Assembly: GCF_000373965.1 (NCBI RefSeq)
Contig: NZ_KB892865.1
Span: 139,338 to 203,337 of the forward strand
Source of the DNA: Uliginosibacterium gangwonense DSM 18521
Lineage (GTDB): Bacteria > Pseudomonadota > Gammaproteobacteria > Burkholderiales > Rhodocyclaceae
Reading direction: 5' to 3'
DNA length: 64,000 nucleotides
A model generated the notes under the pieces. That model saw only the letters and a list, made by a program, of their open reading frames with translations. It was not told where the DNA came from and made no database searches. Positions within the stretch are counted from its first letter, which is position 1. The number at the start of each line of letters is the position of its first letter. This document shows positions 35,903 through 45,721 of this stretch, piece after piece. The position numbers and the translations under genes are program-made.

Positions 35903-37330
35903 CTACAAGGCCTCTGCCGCGTAATCGGCCAGACGTGAGCGCTCACCTCGCTGCAAGGTGATGTGCCCGCTGTGAGTCCAGCCCTTGAAACGGTCGACCA
36001 CATAGGTCAGGCCCGAACTCCCCTCGGTAAGGTAGGGCGTGTCGATCTGGGCGATGTTCCCCAGGCAGACCACCTTAGTCCCTGGCCCAGCCCGCGTAAT
36101 CAGCGTTTTCATCTGCTTGGAAGTCAGATTCTGCGCCTCATCGATGATCAGGAACTTGTTGATGAAGGTGCGCCCACGCATGAAGTTCAAGCTCTTGACC
36201 TTGATCCGCGTGCGGATCAGGTCGCGCGTGGCCGCCCGCCCCCACTCGCCGCCATAGCTCCCACCCTCATCCACGTTGCCATTGAGTACATCAAGGTTGT
36301 CTTCCAACGCCCCCATCCAGGGCGCCATCTTTTCCTCTTCGGTACCGGGCAGAAAGCCGATATCCTCGCCTACCGGCACAGTCACCCGGGTCATGATGAT
36401 TTCGGCGTAACGCTTGGTTTCCAGAATCTGGGTGAGCCCCGCAGCCAGCGTCAGCAGCGTCTTGCCAGTCCCGGCCTGACCGAGCAAGCTGACGAAATCC
36501 ACATCCGGGTTCATCAACAGGTTGAGCGCAAAATTCTGCTCCCGGTTACGTGCCACGATGCCCCACACATTATTTTTCTGGTGGGTGAAATCGATCAGGG
36601 ATTCCAGCACAACCTCCATCCCATCCTTTTGCTTGACGATGGTGTAGAGCGGCTTGTCGCCTTCCTGATACACGAGTTCATTGACAAACATGTCCGCACA
36701 CAAGGGCCCGCGCACCTTGTAGTAGGTACGCCCGCCCTCCTTCCACGAAGTCATGTCCTTGCCGTGGGTATCCCAGAAATCTGCGGGCAGCTCACGCATG
36801 CCGGTGTAGAGAAGATCTGTATCCTCCAGCACCTTGTCGTTGAAATAATCCTGCGCCTCCAGGTCCAGCGCACGCGCCTTGATGCGCATGTTGATGTCCT
36901 TGGACACCAGGATCACATGCCGCTCAGGGAATTGCTTGCACAGGAACATGATCACCGCCAGGATCTGGTTGTCAGCCTTGGCGGTTGGCACCCCGACGGG
37001 CAAGCTCGGGTCGATGGCCTGGGTCTGCAGGAACAGCCGCCCGGTGGCCTGCCCGCGCGAGGGCGCCTCCAGTGGGATACCCTGCTCTATGTGATGCTCA
37101 CAGGTCGACACCACTTCGTCCATCATCCGGCTGGCCTGACGAGCGTTGCGGGCGACTTCAGACATCCCCTTCTTGTTGTTGTCCAACTCCTCAAGCGTCA
37201 TGATCGGCACGAAAATATCGTGCTCCTCGAAGCGATACAGGCTGGTCGGGTCATGCATTAATACATTGGTATCGAGCACAAACAACTTCGTGGTGGGTGC
37301 CTTGACTGCTGCAGATTTGCGAGTGGCCAT
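35903..37330 (-). CDS. PIN-PhoH fusion protein (PhoH2 type)
   Basis: A 475-aa protein: N-terminal PIN ribonuclease domain (residues 15-155, with TKLFVLDTNVLMHDP supplying the first acidic residue) and C-terminal PhoH ATPase (about 260-470, Walker A GQAGTGKTLL, Walker B FLIIDEAQNLT). PhoH2 proteins combine RNA unwinding and RNase activity. ATG 37330 opens MATRKSAAV and is preferred over a start 42 codons upstream, which overlaps non-family sequence. Followed on the same strand by spacing to NlpC/P60. Confidence 0.93.
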   Translation of the reverse strand: MATRKSAAVKAPTTKLFVLDTNVLMHDPTSLYRFEEHDIFVPIMTLEELDNNKKGMSEVARNARQASRMMDEVVSTCEHHIEQGIPLEAPSRGQATGRLFLQTQAIDPSLPVGVPTAKADNQILAVIMFLCKQFPERHVILVSKDINMRIKARALDLEAQDYFNDKVLEDTDLLYTGMRELPADFWDTHGKDMTSWKEGGRTYYKVRGPLCADMFVNELVYQEGDKPLYTIVKQKDGMEVVLESLIDFTHQKNNVWGIVARNREQNFALNLLMNPDVDFVSLLGQAGTGKTLLTLAAGLTQILETKRYAEIIMTRVTVPVGEDIGFLPGTEEEKMAPWMGALEDNLDVLNGNVDEGGSYGGEWGRAATRDLIRTRIKVKSLNFMRGRTFINKFLIIDEAQNLTSKQMKTLITRAGPGTKVVCLGNIAQIDTPYLTEGSSGLTYVVDRFKGWTHSGHITLQRGERSRLADYAAEAL

Positions 37331-37392
37331 ATCAGCTTTCGTTAGTCGAGGAAAAAATGCTTCGGGCAGCACCTTCAAGCCATAGGGATGGA

Positions 37393-37842
37393 TCAAAGGC
37401 TGCTTATGTAATCCAATACCTCCTGGGCATGGCCCTCCACCTTCACCCCGCGCCATTCGCGCACAAGTTTGCCTGCGGCGTCAAAAACAAAGGTGCTGCG
37501 CTCAATGCCACGTACCTGCTTGCCATACATGTTTTTCATCTTGATGACATCGAGCGCTTCGCACAGCTTCTCGTCTTCATCCGAGAGCAGTTCGAAGGGG
37601 AAGGTGAACTTGCACTTGAAGTTCTCATGAGACTTCATGTCGTCGCGCGAGACGCCGAACACAGCAGCACCGGCTGCCGCAAATTCAGCATGCAGGCGGC
37701 CAAAGTCGATGCCCTCGGTGGTGCAGCCGGGCGTGTTGTCCTTCGGGTAGAAATACAGAACGACCTTGCGGCCAAGAAGCGAAGACAGGGAGATAGACTG
37801 ACCGCCGGTGGCGGGCAGCGTCAGGCTGGGGAGCTGGCTCAT
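37393..37842 (-). CDS. bcp: Peroxiredoxin of the Bcp/PrxQ type
   Basis: A 149-aa thioredoxin-fold peroxidase that reduces hydroperoxides. The peroxidatic Cys is in YPKDNTPGCTTEG (about residue 44); the PrxQ resolving Cys five residues later is absent (GIDFG instead), so it is probably a one-Cys or different-resolving-Cys member. ATG 37842 has AAGGA upstream; the longer frame adds non-family residues. Located 62 bp upstream of PIN-PhoH on the same strand. Confidence 0.92.
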   Translation of the reverse strand: MSQLPSLTLPATGGQSISLSSLLGRKVVLYFYPKDNTPGCTTEGIDFGRLHAEFAAAGAAVFGVSRDDMKSHENFKCKFTFPFELLSDEDEKLCEALDVIKMKNMYGKQVRGIERSTFVFDAAGKLVREWRGVKVEGHAQEVLDYISSL

Positions 37843-38119
37843 ATCGAGATCCTTATGGTTATCAATCCATTTTTTGGCGTCCCGCCCCCACGCTGGCGGC
37901 GGGAACACTTTCAGCGTATAGCCTTGCGTGCGCCCCTGCAAGCGCGGGCGCTGCCCGGAAGCAATCTCTGACCATTGGCGGGCAAGCCCGTGCGCGCACC
38001 GTCACAGGCATGCCATGAACCAAAAACCGGGTTTGTGATTGATAAATCAGGATGTTGGCATCCGTCTGCTGGGCGCCACGCAAAGGCAGCACTCAGCGCA
38101 TGCTGCCCTGACAGCCGCA

Positions 38120-38518
38120 TCAAGTGTTGGTTGGAAGCAACAAGGCGGCGACCACTTCACGGCCTTCGGAAGCCAGAATGTTGTAAGTGCGACACGCCGA
38201 GCCGGTATCCATGACTTCCCACCCCACCCCGGCTTCAACCAGGGGACGCAGCACGGCAGGCTTGGGGAAGTATTGGCGAGCCCCCGTTCCCAGCAAGACC
38301 AACGCGGGCTTGAGGTCCAACAAGGCGGCTAGGTGCTCGGCGCTCAAAGCATCAAACCCGCCTTCGAGCCAGTTTTCCCGCAAGGCCTGTGGCGCCACGA
38401 CTAGGTTACAGGGGTGGGCGACGCGGTTGACCGTGATCGCAGCCGCATCGTAAGCATTCACCAGATTGAGGTTTTCCGGCAGTTCACGTTGTAGTTTCAT
38501 CGTATGGGGATGCTTCAT
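38120..38518 (-). CDS. Mth938-like domain (DUF498) protein
   Basis: A 132-aa protein of the Mth938/NDUFAF3-like fold: VNRVAHPCNLVVAPQAL, LKPALVLLGTGARQYFP and VMDTGSACRTYNILASEGREV are family segments. Function in bacteria is not established; eukaryotic relatives assist complex I assembly. ATG 38518 or 38500 could start it; neither has a clear ribosome site. It is divergent from alaA, as in many betaproteobacteria. Confidence 0.85.
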   Translation of the reverse strand: MKHPHTMKLQRELPENLNLVNAYDAAAITVNRVAHPCNLVVAPQALRENWLEGGFDALSAEHLAALLDLKPALVLLGTGARQYFPKPAVLRPLVEAGVGWEVMDTGSACRTYNILASEGREVVAALLLPTNT

Positions 38519-38639
38519 TTGCCGGGCAGACTGCCTACACAGCCCACCAGAGCATTTCTGTTATCGGGCAGGTATCGCTATCATATAGCTCTTTGTGCAT
38601 CAATCGCCCGTTTGCCGGGTGAACATCGGAGTAGCCATC

Positions 38640-39932
38640 ATGAAACAAGGCCAGCCAGTACGTGTAGTCAGCGACGAAACCCCAAAGACCGCCCCGGAAG
38701 CGGCTGCACGGGTCATCGCCAAGTCTGCCAAGCTGGCCAACGTGTGTTACGACATCCGTGGCCCGGTGCTCGAACGCGCCAAGCAGATGGAAGAGGAAGG
38801 CCAGCGCATCATCAAGCTCAACACCGGCAACCCTGCCGCGTTCGGCTTCGAGGCACCCGATGAAATCACGCGGGACATGATCCGCAATATGTCCAACGCG
38901 GCCGGTTACGTGGACTCCAAGGGGATCTTCCCGGCGCGCAAGGCCATCATGCACTACACGCAGGAGAAGCAGATTGCCGATGTCACCGTGGACGACATCT
39001 ACATCGGCAACGGTGCTTCAGAGCTGATCGTGATGGCCATGCAGGGGCTGCTCAACAATGGGGATGAGGTGTTGGTGCCCGCCCCCGACTACCCGCTGTG
39101 GACCGCCGCCGTCAATCTTGCCGGCGGCCGCGCCCGCCATTACCTGTGCGACGAAGCCAATGGCTGGCTGCCCGCGCTGGACGACATCCGCGCCAAAATC
39201 AGCGACCGCACGCGTGCCATCGTCATCATCAACCCGAACAACCCCACCGGCGCGGTCTACCCGGACGAAGTGCTGCTGGAACTCATCGAGATTGCCCGCC
39301 AGCACCAGCTGATCATCTACGCCGACGAAATCTACGACAAGGTACTCTACGACGGCGTCAAGCACACCTCGATGGCCTCGCTGGCCGACGATGTGCTGTT
39401 CATCACTTTCAACGGTCTCTCCAAAAACTATCGCTCCTGTGGCTATCGCGCAGGCTGGATGGTCGTCTCGGGCAACAAGCGGATTGCCGGCGACTATATC
39501 GAGGGGCTCACGATCCTCGCCTCCATGCGCCTGTGCTCCAACGTGCCTGCGCAATACGCCATCCAGACTGCCTTGGGCGGCTATCAATCGATCAACGATC
39601 TGGTCAAACCCAGCGGGCGACTCACCCGCCAGCGTGATCTGGCCTATGAGGCGTTGATCGCCATGCCCGGCGTAAGCTGTGTGAAGCCACAAGGCGCACT
39701 GTACATGTTCCCGCGCTTTGACCCGAAGATGTACCCGATTACCGACGACCAGCAATTCGTACTCGAACTGCTGGAGGCCGAGCGCGTACTGCTCGTGCAG
39801 GGCACGGGCTTCAACTGGCCGACGCCGGACCGCGTGCGGGTCGTATTCCTGCCCAATACCGATGACCTCGCCACGGTGATGGAACGCATCGCCCGCTTCC
39901 TGGATCATTACCGAAAACGCCATAACCGCTGA
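38640..39932 (+). CDS. alaA: Alanine-synthesising aminotransferase (AlaA-like)
   Basis: A 430-aa class I PLP aminotransferase; family members transfer amino groups between glutamate and pyruvate. YDIRGPVLERAKQMEEEGQRIIKLNTGNPAAFGF is the AlaA opening; NPNNPTGAVY, YADEIYDKVLYD and the PLP lysine in FNGLSKNYRSCGYRAGW are present. ATG 38640 has GGAG 9 nt upstream. It begins a run with a GNAT gene, hom and thrC. Confidence 0.93.
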   Translation: MKQGQPVRVVSDETPKTAPEAAARVIAKSAKLANVCYDIRGPVLERAKQMEEEGQRIIKLNTGNPAAFGFEAPDEITRDMIRNMSNAAGYVDSKGIFPARKAIMHYTQEKQIADVTVDDIYIGNGASELIVMAMQGLLNNGDEVLVPAPDYPLWTAAVNLAGGRARHYLCDEANGWLPALDDIRAKISDRTRAIVIINPNNPTGAVYPDEVLLELIEIARQHQLIIYADEIYDKVLYDGVKHTSMASLADDVLFITFNGLSKNYRSCGYRAGWMVVSGNKRIAGDYIEGLTILASMRLCSNVPAQYAIQTALGGYQSINDLVKPSGRLTRQRDLAYEALIAMPGVSCVKPQGALYMFPRFDPKMYPITDDQQFVLELLEAERVLLVQGTGFNWPTPDRVRVVFLPNTDDLATVMERIARFLDHYRKRHNR

Positions 39933-39933
39933 G

Positions 39934-40398
39934 ATGCCCATGCAAACGCCTGATTCACTCAACCTGATCCGCATCTGTGACGACGCAGGCGTTGTGATCG
40001 CCCCCGACTGGCTGATGCTGGCCGAAGGCGTTCATCGCCAACTCCGCCCCCAACTGCCGTATGATTACGTTGGCAAGATGCACAAGGTGTTTGCCGGTGG
40101 AGGGCGCATGGCCGTTGTCAGCAACGACGACCAAGCGCTGGGTATTGCCCTCTGGCACTGCTACGAAGACACTTTCAACGGCATCAAGTTCTACGTCGAT
40201 GACCTGGTCACCGACGCGGCCTACCGCAGTCTAGGGGTAGGCCAAGCCATGATGGCTTTCCTCGAAAGAGAAGCGCGCAGACTGGGCGCAGCAGGAATCG
40301 TCCTCGATTCCGGCACGCAACGCACCCAGGCGCATCGCTTCTATTTCCGTGAAGGCTTTGTAATTACCTCGTTCAACTTCAAGAAAATGTTCGTATGA
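39934..40398 (+). CDS. GNAT-family N-acetyltransferase
   Basis: A 154-aa acetyltransferase. The acetyl-CoA loop is VTDAAYRSLGVGQAMMAFLE (about residues 91-110; R-x-x-G-x-G/A) preceded by the beta strand KFYVDDLV. Substrate unknown. ATG 39934 or 39940 can start it. It overlaps hom by ATGA and lies one base after the alaA stop, so it is cotranscribed with amino-acid synthesis genes. Confidence 0.88.
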   Translation: MPMQTPDSLNLIRICDDAGVVIAPDWLMLAEGVHRQLRPQLPYDYVGKMHKVFAGGGRMAVVSNDDQALGIALWHCYEDTFNGIKFYVDDLVTDAAYRSLGVGQAMMAFLEREARRLGAAGIVLDSGTQRTQAHRFYFREGFVITSFNFKKMFV

Positions 40399-41705
40399 AA
40401 CCGATCAATGTTGGCCTGCTCGGCATCGGCACCGTGGGTGGCGGCACCTGGACCGTCCTCAACCGCAATCAGGAAGAGATCACCCGTCGCGCCGGTCGCC
40501 CCATCCGCATCACTACCGTGGCCGACCGCGATACGGCCCGCGCCAAAGCCGTGGTAGGCGACGCCGCCCGCGTCACCGACGACGCCTTTGCCCTGGTGCG
40601 CGACCCGGAGATCGATGTTGTCATCGAACTGATCGGCGGCTACGGCGTTGCCAAGGACTTGGTGCTGGCCGCCATCGAAAACGGCAAGCACGTCGTCACC
40701 GCCAACAAGGCCCTGCTGGCCGTGCATGGCAATGAAATCTTCGCCGCTGCGCAGAAGAAAGGTGTGGTCGTGGCCTTTGAAGCTGCCGTGGCCGGTGGTA
40801 TCCCCATCATCAAGGCACTACGCGAAGGGCTCACCGCCAACCGCATCGAATGGATCGCCGGGATCATCAACGGCACCACCAACTTCATCCTCTCCGAGAT
40901 GCGCGACAAGGGCCTGCCCTTCAACGAAGTATTGGCTGAAGCCCAACGCCTCGGTTATGCCGAAGCCGATCCCACCTTCGACATCGAAGGGATTGATGCT
41001 GCCCACAAGGCCACGTTGATGGCAGCACTGGCCTTCGGCATCCCGGTGCAATTCGACAAAGCCTACATTGAGGGCATCACCAAGCTCGAAGCCTCCGACA
41101 TCAAGTATGCCGAACAACTGGGCTACCGCATCAAGCTGCTCGGCATCGCCCGCCGCCGCCCGCAAGGCGTGGAATTGCGCGTACACCCCACGCTGATCCC
41201 CTCCAAGCGGCTCATCGCTAATGTGGAAGGCGCAATGAATGCCGTCGTGGTGCAAGGGGATGCCGTCGGTGCCACCTTGTATTACGGCAAGGGAGCGGGC
41301 GCCGAACCCACCGCCTCCGCCGTGATCGCCGATCTGGTCGACATCACCCGGCTCGCCACAGCCGACCCGGAACACCGTGTGCCGCATCTCGCGTTCCAGG
41401 CCGACCAGCTCGTCAATCTGCCAATCCTGCCGATTGAAGAAGTCGAAACCGCCTACTACCTGCGCATGCGCGTAGAAGACAAGCCGGGCGTTCTGGCCGA
41501 CATCACCCGCATCCTCGCAGGCCACGGCATCTCGATTGACGCCATGCTGCAACGCGAACCGGGTGACGGCGAATCGCAGACCGACATCATCCTGCTCACC
41601 CACCGCGCCATCGAAGGCAACGTCAACGCCGCCATCGCCACCGTGGAAGACCTCAAGACCGTCGTCGCCAAGGTCACCAAGATCAGGCTGGAAGAGCTGA
41701 ACTGA
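40395..41705 (+). CDS. hom: Homoserine dehydrogenase
   Basis: A 436-aa enzyme reducing aspartate semialdehyde to homoserine. The NAD(P) motif GLLGIGTVGGGTW opens the protein, VTANKALLAVHG and the catalytic region WIAGIINGTTNFIL ... YAEADPTFDIEGIDAAHK are intact. A C-terminal ACT domain (about 350-430, YYLRMRVEDKPGVLADITRIL) gives threonine feedback. It lies upstream of thrC. Confidence 0.97.
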   Translation: MKPINVGLLGIGTVGGGTWTVLNRNQEEITRRAGRPIRITTVADRDTARAKAVVGDAARVTDDAFALVRDPEIDVVIELIGGYGVAKDLVLAAIENGKHVVTANKALLAVHGNEIFAAAQKKGVVVAFEAAVAGGIPIIKALREGLTANRIEWIAGIINGTTNFILSEMRDKGLPFNEVLAEAQRLGYAEADPTFDIEGIDAAHKATLMAALAFGIPVQFDKAYIEGITKLEASDIKYAEQLGYRIKLLGIARRRPQGVELRVHPTLIPSKRLIANVEGAMNAVVVQGDAVGATLYYGKGAGAEPTASAVIADLVDITRLATADPEHRVPHLAFQADQLVNLPILPIEEVETAYYLRMRVEDKPGVLADITRILAGHGISIDAMLQREPGDGESQTDIILLTHRAIEGNVNAAIATVEDLKTVVAKVTKIRLEELN

Positions 41706-41767
41706 TTTTCAATGCGATTGGCGTATCCACGCCAATCGCCCTGCACCCATGTGCTGACTTGAATTGA

Positions 41768-43207
41768 ATGCCTGCCATGCAATACCTTTCCACTCGCGGC
41801 AATGCGCCGCAACTTGGTTTCTCCGACATCCTGCTAGGTGGCTTGATGGAAGACGGCGGCCTCTCGCTGCCTGCCAGCTACCCCACCGTGAGCGATGCCG
41901 AACTCACCGCCATGCGCGGCATGAGCTATGCAGAGCTGGCTTATACGCTGCTTGCAAAGTTTGCCACCGACATTCCCGCAGACGATCTACGCGCACTCGC
42001 GGCCAAGACCTACACGCCTGCCGTATATTGCAACGCCCGCCCGGATTCGGACACGAGCCAGATCACGCCGCTACGCAAACTCGAAAAGAACCTGTATTTG
42101 CAGGAGCTTTCCAATGGCCCCACGCTCGCCTTCAAAGACATGGCGATGCAATTGCTGGGCAACCTGTTTGAATATGTGCTCGCAAAGCGCGGCGAGCAGA
42201 TCAACATCCTCGGCGCCACCTCGGGCGACACGGGTTCGGCTGCCGAATATGCCATGCGCGGTAAAAAGGGCGTGCGCGTGTTCATGCTCTCCCCGCGTGA
42301 GAACATGAGCGCTTTCCAGCGCGCGCAGATGTATTCGCTGCAAGACGCGAACATCTTCAACCTTGCTGTGCGCGGCATGTTCGATGATGCACAAGACATT
42401 GTGAAAGCAGTGTCCAATGACCTCGCCTTCAAGGCCGAGTACAAGATCGGCGCGGTCAACTCGATCAACTGGGGTCGTGTTGCTGCACAGGTAATCTATT
42501 ATTTCAAGGGTTATCTGGCTGCCACCACCTCAAACAACCAGCAGGTGAACTTTGCAGTACCCTCGGGTAACTTCGGCAACATATGCGCAGGCCATATCGC
42601 CCGCATGATGGGGTTGCCGATCCGCAAACTGGTGCTGGCTACCAACGAGAACGACGTGCTGGATGAGTTCTTCCGCACCGGCGTTTACCGCCCACGCAAG
42701 ACGGCAGACGTAAAGGTCACTTCCAGCCCCTCGATGGATATTTCCAAGGCATCGAACTTCGAGCGCTTTGTGTTTGATCTGGTCGGGCGTGATCCGGCGG
42801 TGGTGCGTGAGCTGTGGAAGGCCGTGGATGGCGGCGGTCACTTTGATCTGTCGACCACACCCTACATCCCGCGCATTGCGGAATTCGGCTTTGTATCCGG
42901 CCGCAGCAACCATGCCGACCGCATCGCCACCATCCAGCGCGTCTACAAGCAATACGGGCTGATGATCGACACCCACACGGCAGACGGCCTGAAAGTGGCG
43001 CTCGAACACCTGGATGACGACATCCCCACCATCGTGCTGGAAACCGCACTACCCGCCAAGTTCGAAGAAACCATCATCGAAGCCCTCGGCGAAAAGCCCT
43101 GGCGCCCGGCCTCGATGCAAAACATCGAGGCCCTGCCCCAGCGCGTCGAGGTGATGGATATCAAGGTGCAGGCAGTGAAAGATTTCATCGTGACACACAC
43201 ACGATAA
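41768..43207 (+). CDS. thrC: Threonine synthase
   Basis: A 479-aa PLP enzyme converting phosphohomoserine to threonine. MQYLSTRGNAPQLGFSDILL is the classic opening; the PLP lysine is in NGPTLAFKDMAMQ, and ILGATSGDTGSAAEYAM and VPSGNFGNICAGHIA bind the phosphate. ATG 41777 (MQYLSTRG) is an equally good start. It lies 62 bp after hom and is followed by a strong terminator. Confidence 0.97.
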   Translation: MPAMQYLSTRGNAPQLGFSDILLGGLMEDGGLSLPASYPTVSDAELTAMRGMSYAELAYTLLAKFATDIPADDLRALAAKTYTPAVYCNARPDSDTSQITPLRKLEKNLYLQELSNGPTLAFKDMAMQLLGNLFEYVLAKRGEQINILGATSGDTGSAAEYAMRGKKGVRVFMLSPRENMSAFQRAQMYSLQDANIFNLAVRGMFDDAQDIVKAVSNDLAFKAEYKIGAVNSINWGRVAAQVIYYFKGYLAATTSNNQQVNFAVPSGNFGNICAGHIARMMGLPIRKLVLATNENDVLDEFFRTGVYRPRKTADVKVTSSPSMDISKASNFERFVFDLVGRDPAVVRELWKAVDGGGHFDLSTTPYIPRIAEFGFVSGRSNHADRIATIQRVYKQYGLMIDTHTADGLKVALEHLDDDIPTIVLETALPAKFEETIIEALGEKPWRPASMQNIEALPQRVEVMDIKVQAVKDFIVTHTR

Positions 43208-43227
43208 ATATCTTCGCCATTATTTGC

Positions 43228-43256
43228 AAAAGGCCACGCATTTGCGTGGCCTTTTT
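43228..43256 (+). terminator. Intrinsic terminator after thrC
   Basis: Stem AAAAGGCCACGC / GCGTGGCCTTTTT with loop ATTT, 20 bp after the thrC stop. It marks the left edge of the AT-richer island. Confidence 0.95.
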
Positions 43257-43489
43257 ATTTCAACGATACCTCTAAAAAGCACATACGTTTTCCCACTACA
43301 AAAAGACCAAAAACAATCCAATCCGGGCTGTCGTGTCTTTGTGCAGTCGGCAACGGCAAACTGACCGCAGCAGACATCCGGGAAGGCGCTTCAGTGGCAC
43401 CTCATCGGCCAAACCGGCCATCAAGAACCTAGGCAACAGAGGCATCTTTAGACGGTTTTCTGAACATACTCCGCTTCGATCCCGATGCG

Positions 43490-45586
43490 CTAAGAAGGCT
43501 GACCTTGGCCGCGCATCTTCTGTTGATGAAAGTACTCCAGTAGCACATTGAAGGTCGAGAACGTCATACGAGTGGATAACCTTGTCCTCACCTCGCTAAG
43601 TGATTGCACGCTTTCCAATATGACATCAAGCTGAGCCACGCTCGCAGAAGCGGCATTGAGCGGATGGGCATTGATGTCTTGCCCTGCTGCCTCAAGCAGG
43701 CGTGTCTCTTCCTGAAACATGCGCAGCTTCTCATTGAATTCCTTGACTTGCTTTTTTTTCGTATAGCAGGGATCGCAGGTAACTTCGGCTGACAACAAAG
43801 CGTTATAGACGCTCCTAAGCATCCACCGATCTTGGAGCGCACCGTGGTCCAGTAGGGTCACGGTGAGGCGGGTGATGTGCCGATCCCGAAGCTCCAGCCT
43901 TGTCCCATCGCGGAAATGTATCGCCTCCTCACTCCGCAAAATACGCTCATGCCTCAGCGCCTGAGCTTGAGACGCGAATAAGCCACCTGCAAAATCGAGT
44001 AGCGCATCGCCCTGTATGCCGGTCATGGCGCCCCGGGTGAGCGCCTTTGCTTTGCACTCGACAAGGATGATGTTTTCCTCATCTTCGAACACGAGATCGC
44101 ACTCGCCAGCACCTTGTTCGCCCAGATCATACTTCGCGTTCTCGAAGCACGGTTGCAAGCCGTGCTTGGCGAACAGGTATTTCGTCAGCCGCTCTGTCCC
44201 ATCTCCTTTCAAACTGTCGATTTCCTTATCGGTCCTGTTGGTTCTCCAGGCTGCGAATGTTGCTTCGAACATGGCTGGCCCCAGTACCGAGGCCGCCGGC
44301 AAAACGACGCTGTTTCCCTTGAGCAGAATGAGCGGCTTGAAGATTACGTCAGGACCTGCAGCACCGAAGGGGGAACGATAGTTTTTGTTGGCTTCTCCCT
44401 CTCTATGCGCAAAGAATGGCAACATGGATTTAAAGACTCCCGGGCCGAAGCCGGTTTCAAGCAGCCTGGAGTTCGGAACAACCTGAGTGCCCGGTCTGGC
44501 GTGAGCTTTAAGAACTTGGGCCAGCTGTATTGCATCCGCAACGTTCCAGCCGAGCCGCTGCTTCATGTCGGCATCGAAGCTTTCACCAAAAAAAACGGCG
44601 AGAAACTGCAGCGTAAAGCTGAGATGCCACTGACGAAGAGCGAAGCAGTGGTCGTAGTGTGCGACCCTTCGCAGTCCATCCTCCAAGGCTTGAGCATCCA
44701 ATCCTAGAAAAGCAAATTGTGAGTAGGGTTCGAGATCGAGCATCGCTACTAGATCGCGCGCCATGCAGATAGCCTTGTCCCAGAAGGACCTGGCATTACG
44801 TTCGTTGGATCCTAGGGCCGGCAGCTTGACAGCAATGTTATAGAGCAGCCCGATAGGCACCCCCGGGAGGCGGTCACCGTAACCACCGGCATATTTTCTG
44901 CCGAATAAAATTTGCTCGTAGGCATAAACTTGGCTCTCAAGGGCCACCCGCATGATATTCGAGAGCGCATTGATACAGCCTAGACGATGGAGGCATCTCC
45001 AAATTTCCCCGACGATATTTTCGATACTCTCAGACCTGATCTGGTATCGTCCTGAGCGGATCGAAAAGGGGTAGCCGAGTTGTTTTATCCGGGTCGCTGC
45101 GTCTGCGACTGCTTTTGTACGAGCGTTCGAGAATGGATGTCGCTTGAGAACCGTGAAAGCGCGACCTATGAGCATGGCTTCTCGCCACTCCGACTCATGG
45201 TCAAATGTTCGCACGAAAGCAGTGACCTGCGGTGGGGGAGATGCGCCTGGTTGAACGGGCCCGGATTGAATCCGCGTTCCGTCGGGCTTGGCGATTCCGG
45301 GCAAGCAAGCAGCAATGTTGTTAAGCACCTCAGCGATTGGTTCGCTCACCCTATCCAAAACATTAGCCAAGAAAAAATGATTGGCTAAAGCGCGCACGGT
45401 ACTAACCGTTTGGCCAGTATTCTCTAAGACGATCAATAAGTCGAAGAGGCGATCCGATGCGTGCCGAAGGCTTTGGTAAGCTTCCAAGGCCTCATTCGCA
45501 GAGGCTTCATCTGCCATCTGCACGGCTGTGACGGAATCCTGAAAAATCGCTCTTAGTTTTTGCACCCGATCGTCCAGGTCCTGCAT
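43490..45586 (-). CDS. Large unknown protein with PD-(D/E)XK nuclease-like signature
   Basis: A 698-aa protein; no overall family recognised. The N-terminal ~460 residues are mostly helical, with no membrane span. In the C-terminal part, Glu465 (in GDGTERLTKYLFAKHG), Asp497 (GECDLVF), and Glu510-x-Lys512 (ILVECKAKA) are spaced like the catalytic set of PD-(D/E)XK nucleases, followed by a Gln-rich helix (FASQAQALRHE). Length and architecture suggest a restriction- or defence-type effector (inference). Codon use is less GC-biased than the flanking thrC and sir2, suggesting transfer. The ATG at 45586 has AAGGAGG upstream. Confidence 0.75.
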   Translation of the reverse strand: MQDLDDRVQKLRAIFQDSVTAVQMADEASANEALEAYQSLRHASDRLFDLLIVLENTGQTVSTVRALANHFFLANVLDRVSEPIAEVLNNIAACLPGIAKPDGTRIQSGPVQPGASPPPQVTAFVRTFDHESEWREAMLIGRAFTVLKRHPFSNARTKAVADAATRIKQLGYPFSIRSGRYQIRSESIENIVGEIWRCLHRLGCINALSNIMRVALESQVYAYEQILFGRKYAGGYGDRLPGVPIGLLYNIAVKLPALGSNERNARSFWDKAICMARDLVAMLDLEPYSQFAFLGLDAQALEDGLRRVAHYDHCFALRQWHLSFTLQFLAVFFGESFDADMKQRLGWNVADAIQLAQVLKAHARPGTQVVPNSRLLETGFGPGVFKSMLPFFAHREGEANKNYRSPFGAAGPDVIFKPLILLKGNSVVLPAASVLGPAMFEATFAAWRTNRTDKEIDSLKGDGTERLTKYLFAKHGLQPCFENAKYDLGEQGAGECDLVFEDEENIILVECKAKALTRGAMTGIQGDALLDFAGGLFASQAQALRHERILRSEEAIHFRDGTRLELRDRHITRLTVTLLDHGALQDRWMLRSVYNALLSAEVTCDPCYTKKKQVKEFNEKLRMFQEETRLLEAAGQDINAHPLNAASASVAQLDVILESVQSLSEVRTRLSTRMTFSTFNVLLEYFHQQKMRGQGQPS

Positions 45587-45721
45587 GCAGGCCTCCTTAA
45601 GGCGGGATGTTTCATGATGGGCGATACCGTAATTTTAAACGTGCATCACACACTAGCTATAGCAGGGCAGATTGAAGCAGCTACACAATAAATTGGCTTT
45701 CAGGCAGCTTACTAGCGCGTA

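Noticed and set aside
35963-37261. 432-codon plus-strand ORF antisense to PIN-PhoH
   Set aside because: His/Leu/Gln-rich shadow translation with no domain; PIN-PhoH is unambiguous.
43322-43543. A plus-strand frame reading AVGNGKLTAADIREGAS, a stop, then SLDGFLNILRFDPDALRRL
   Set aside because: The pieces look protein-like, perhaps a decayed gene, but there is one internal stop, no family match I can name, and the second part overlaps the nuclease-like gene antisense. Not enough to call a pseudogene.
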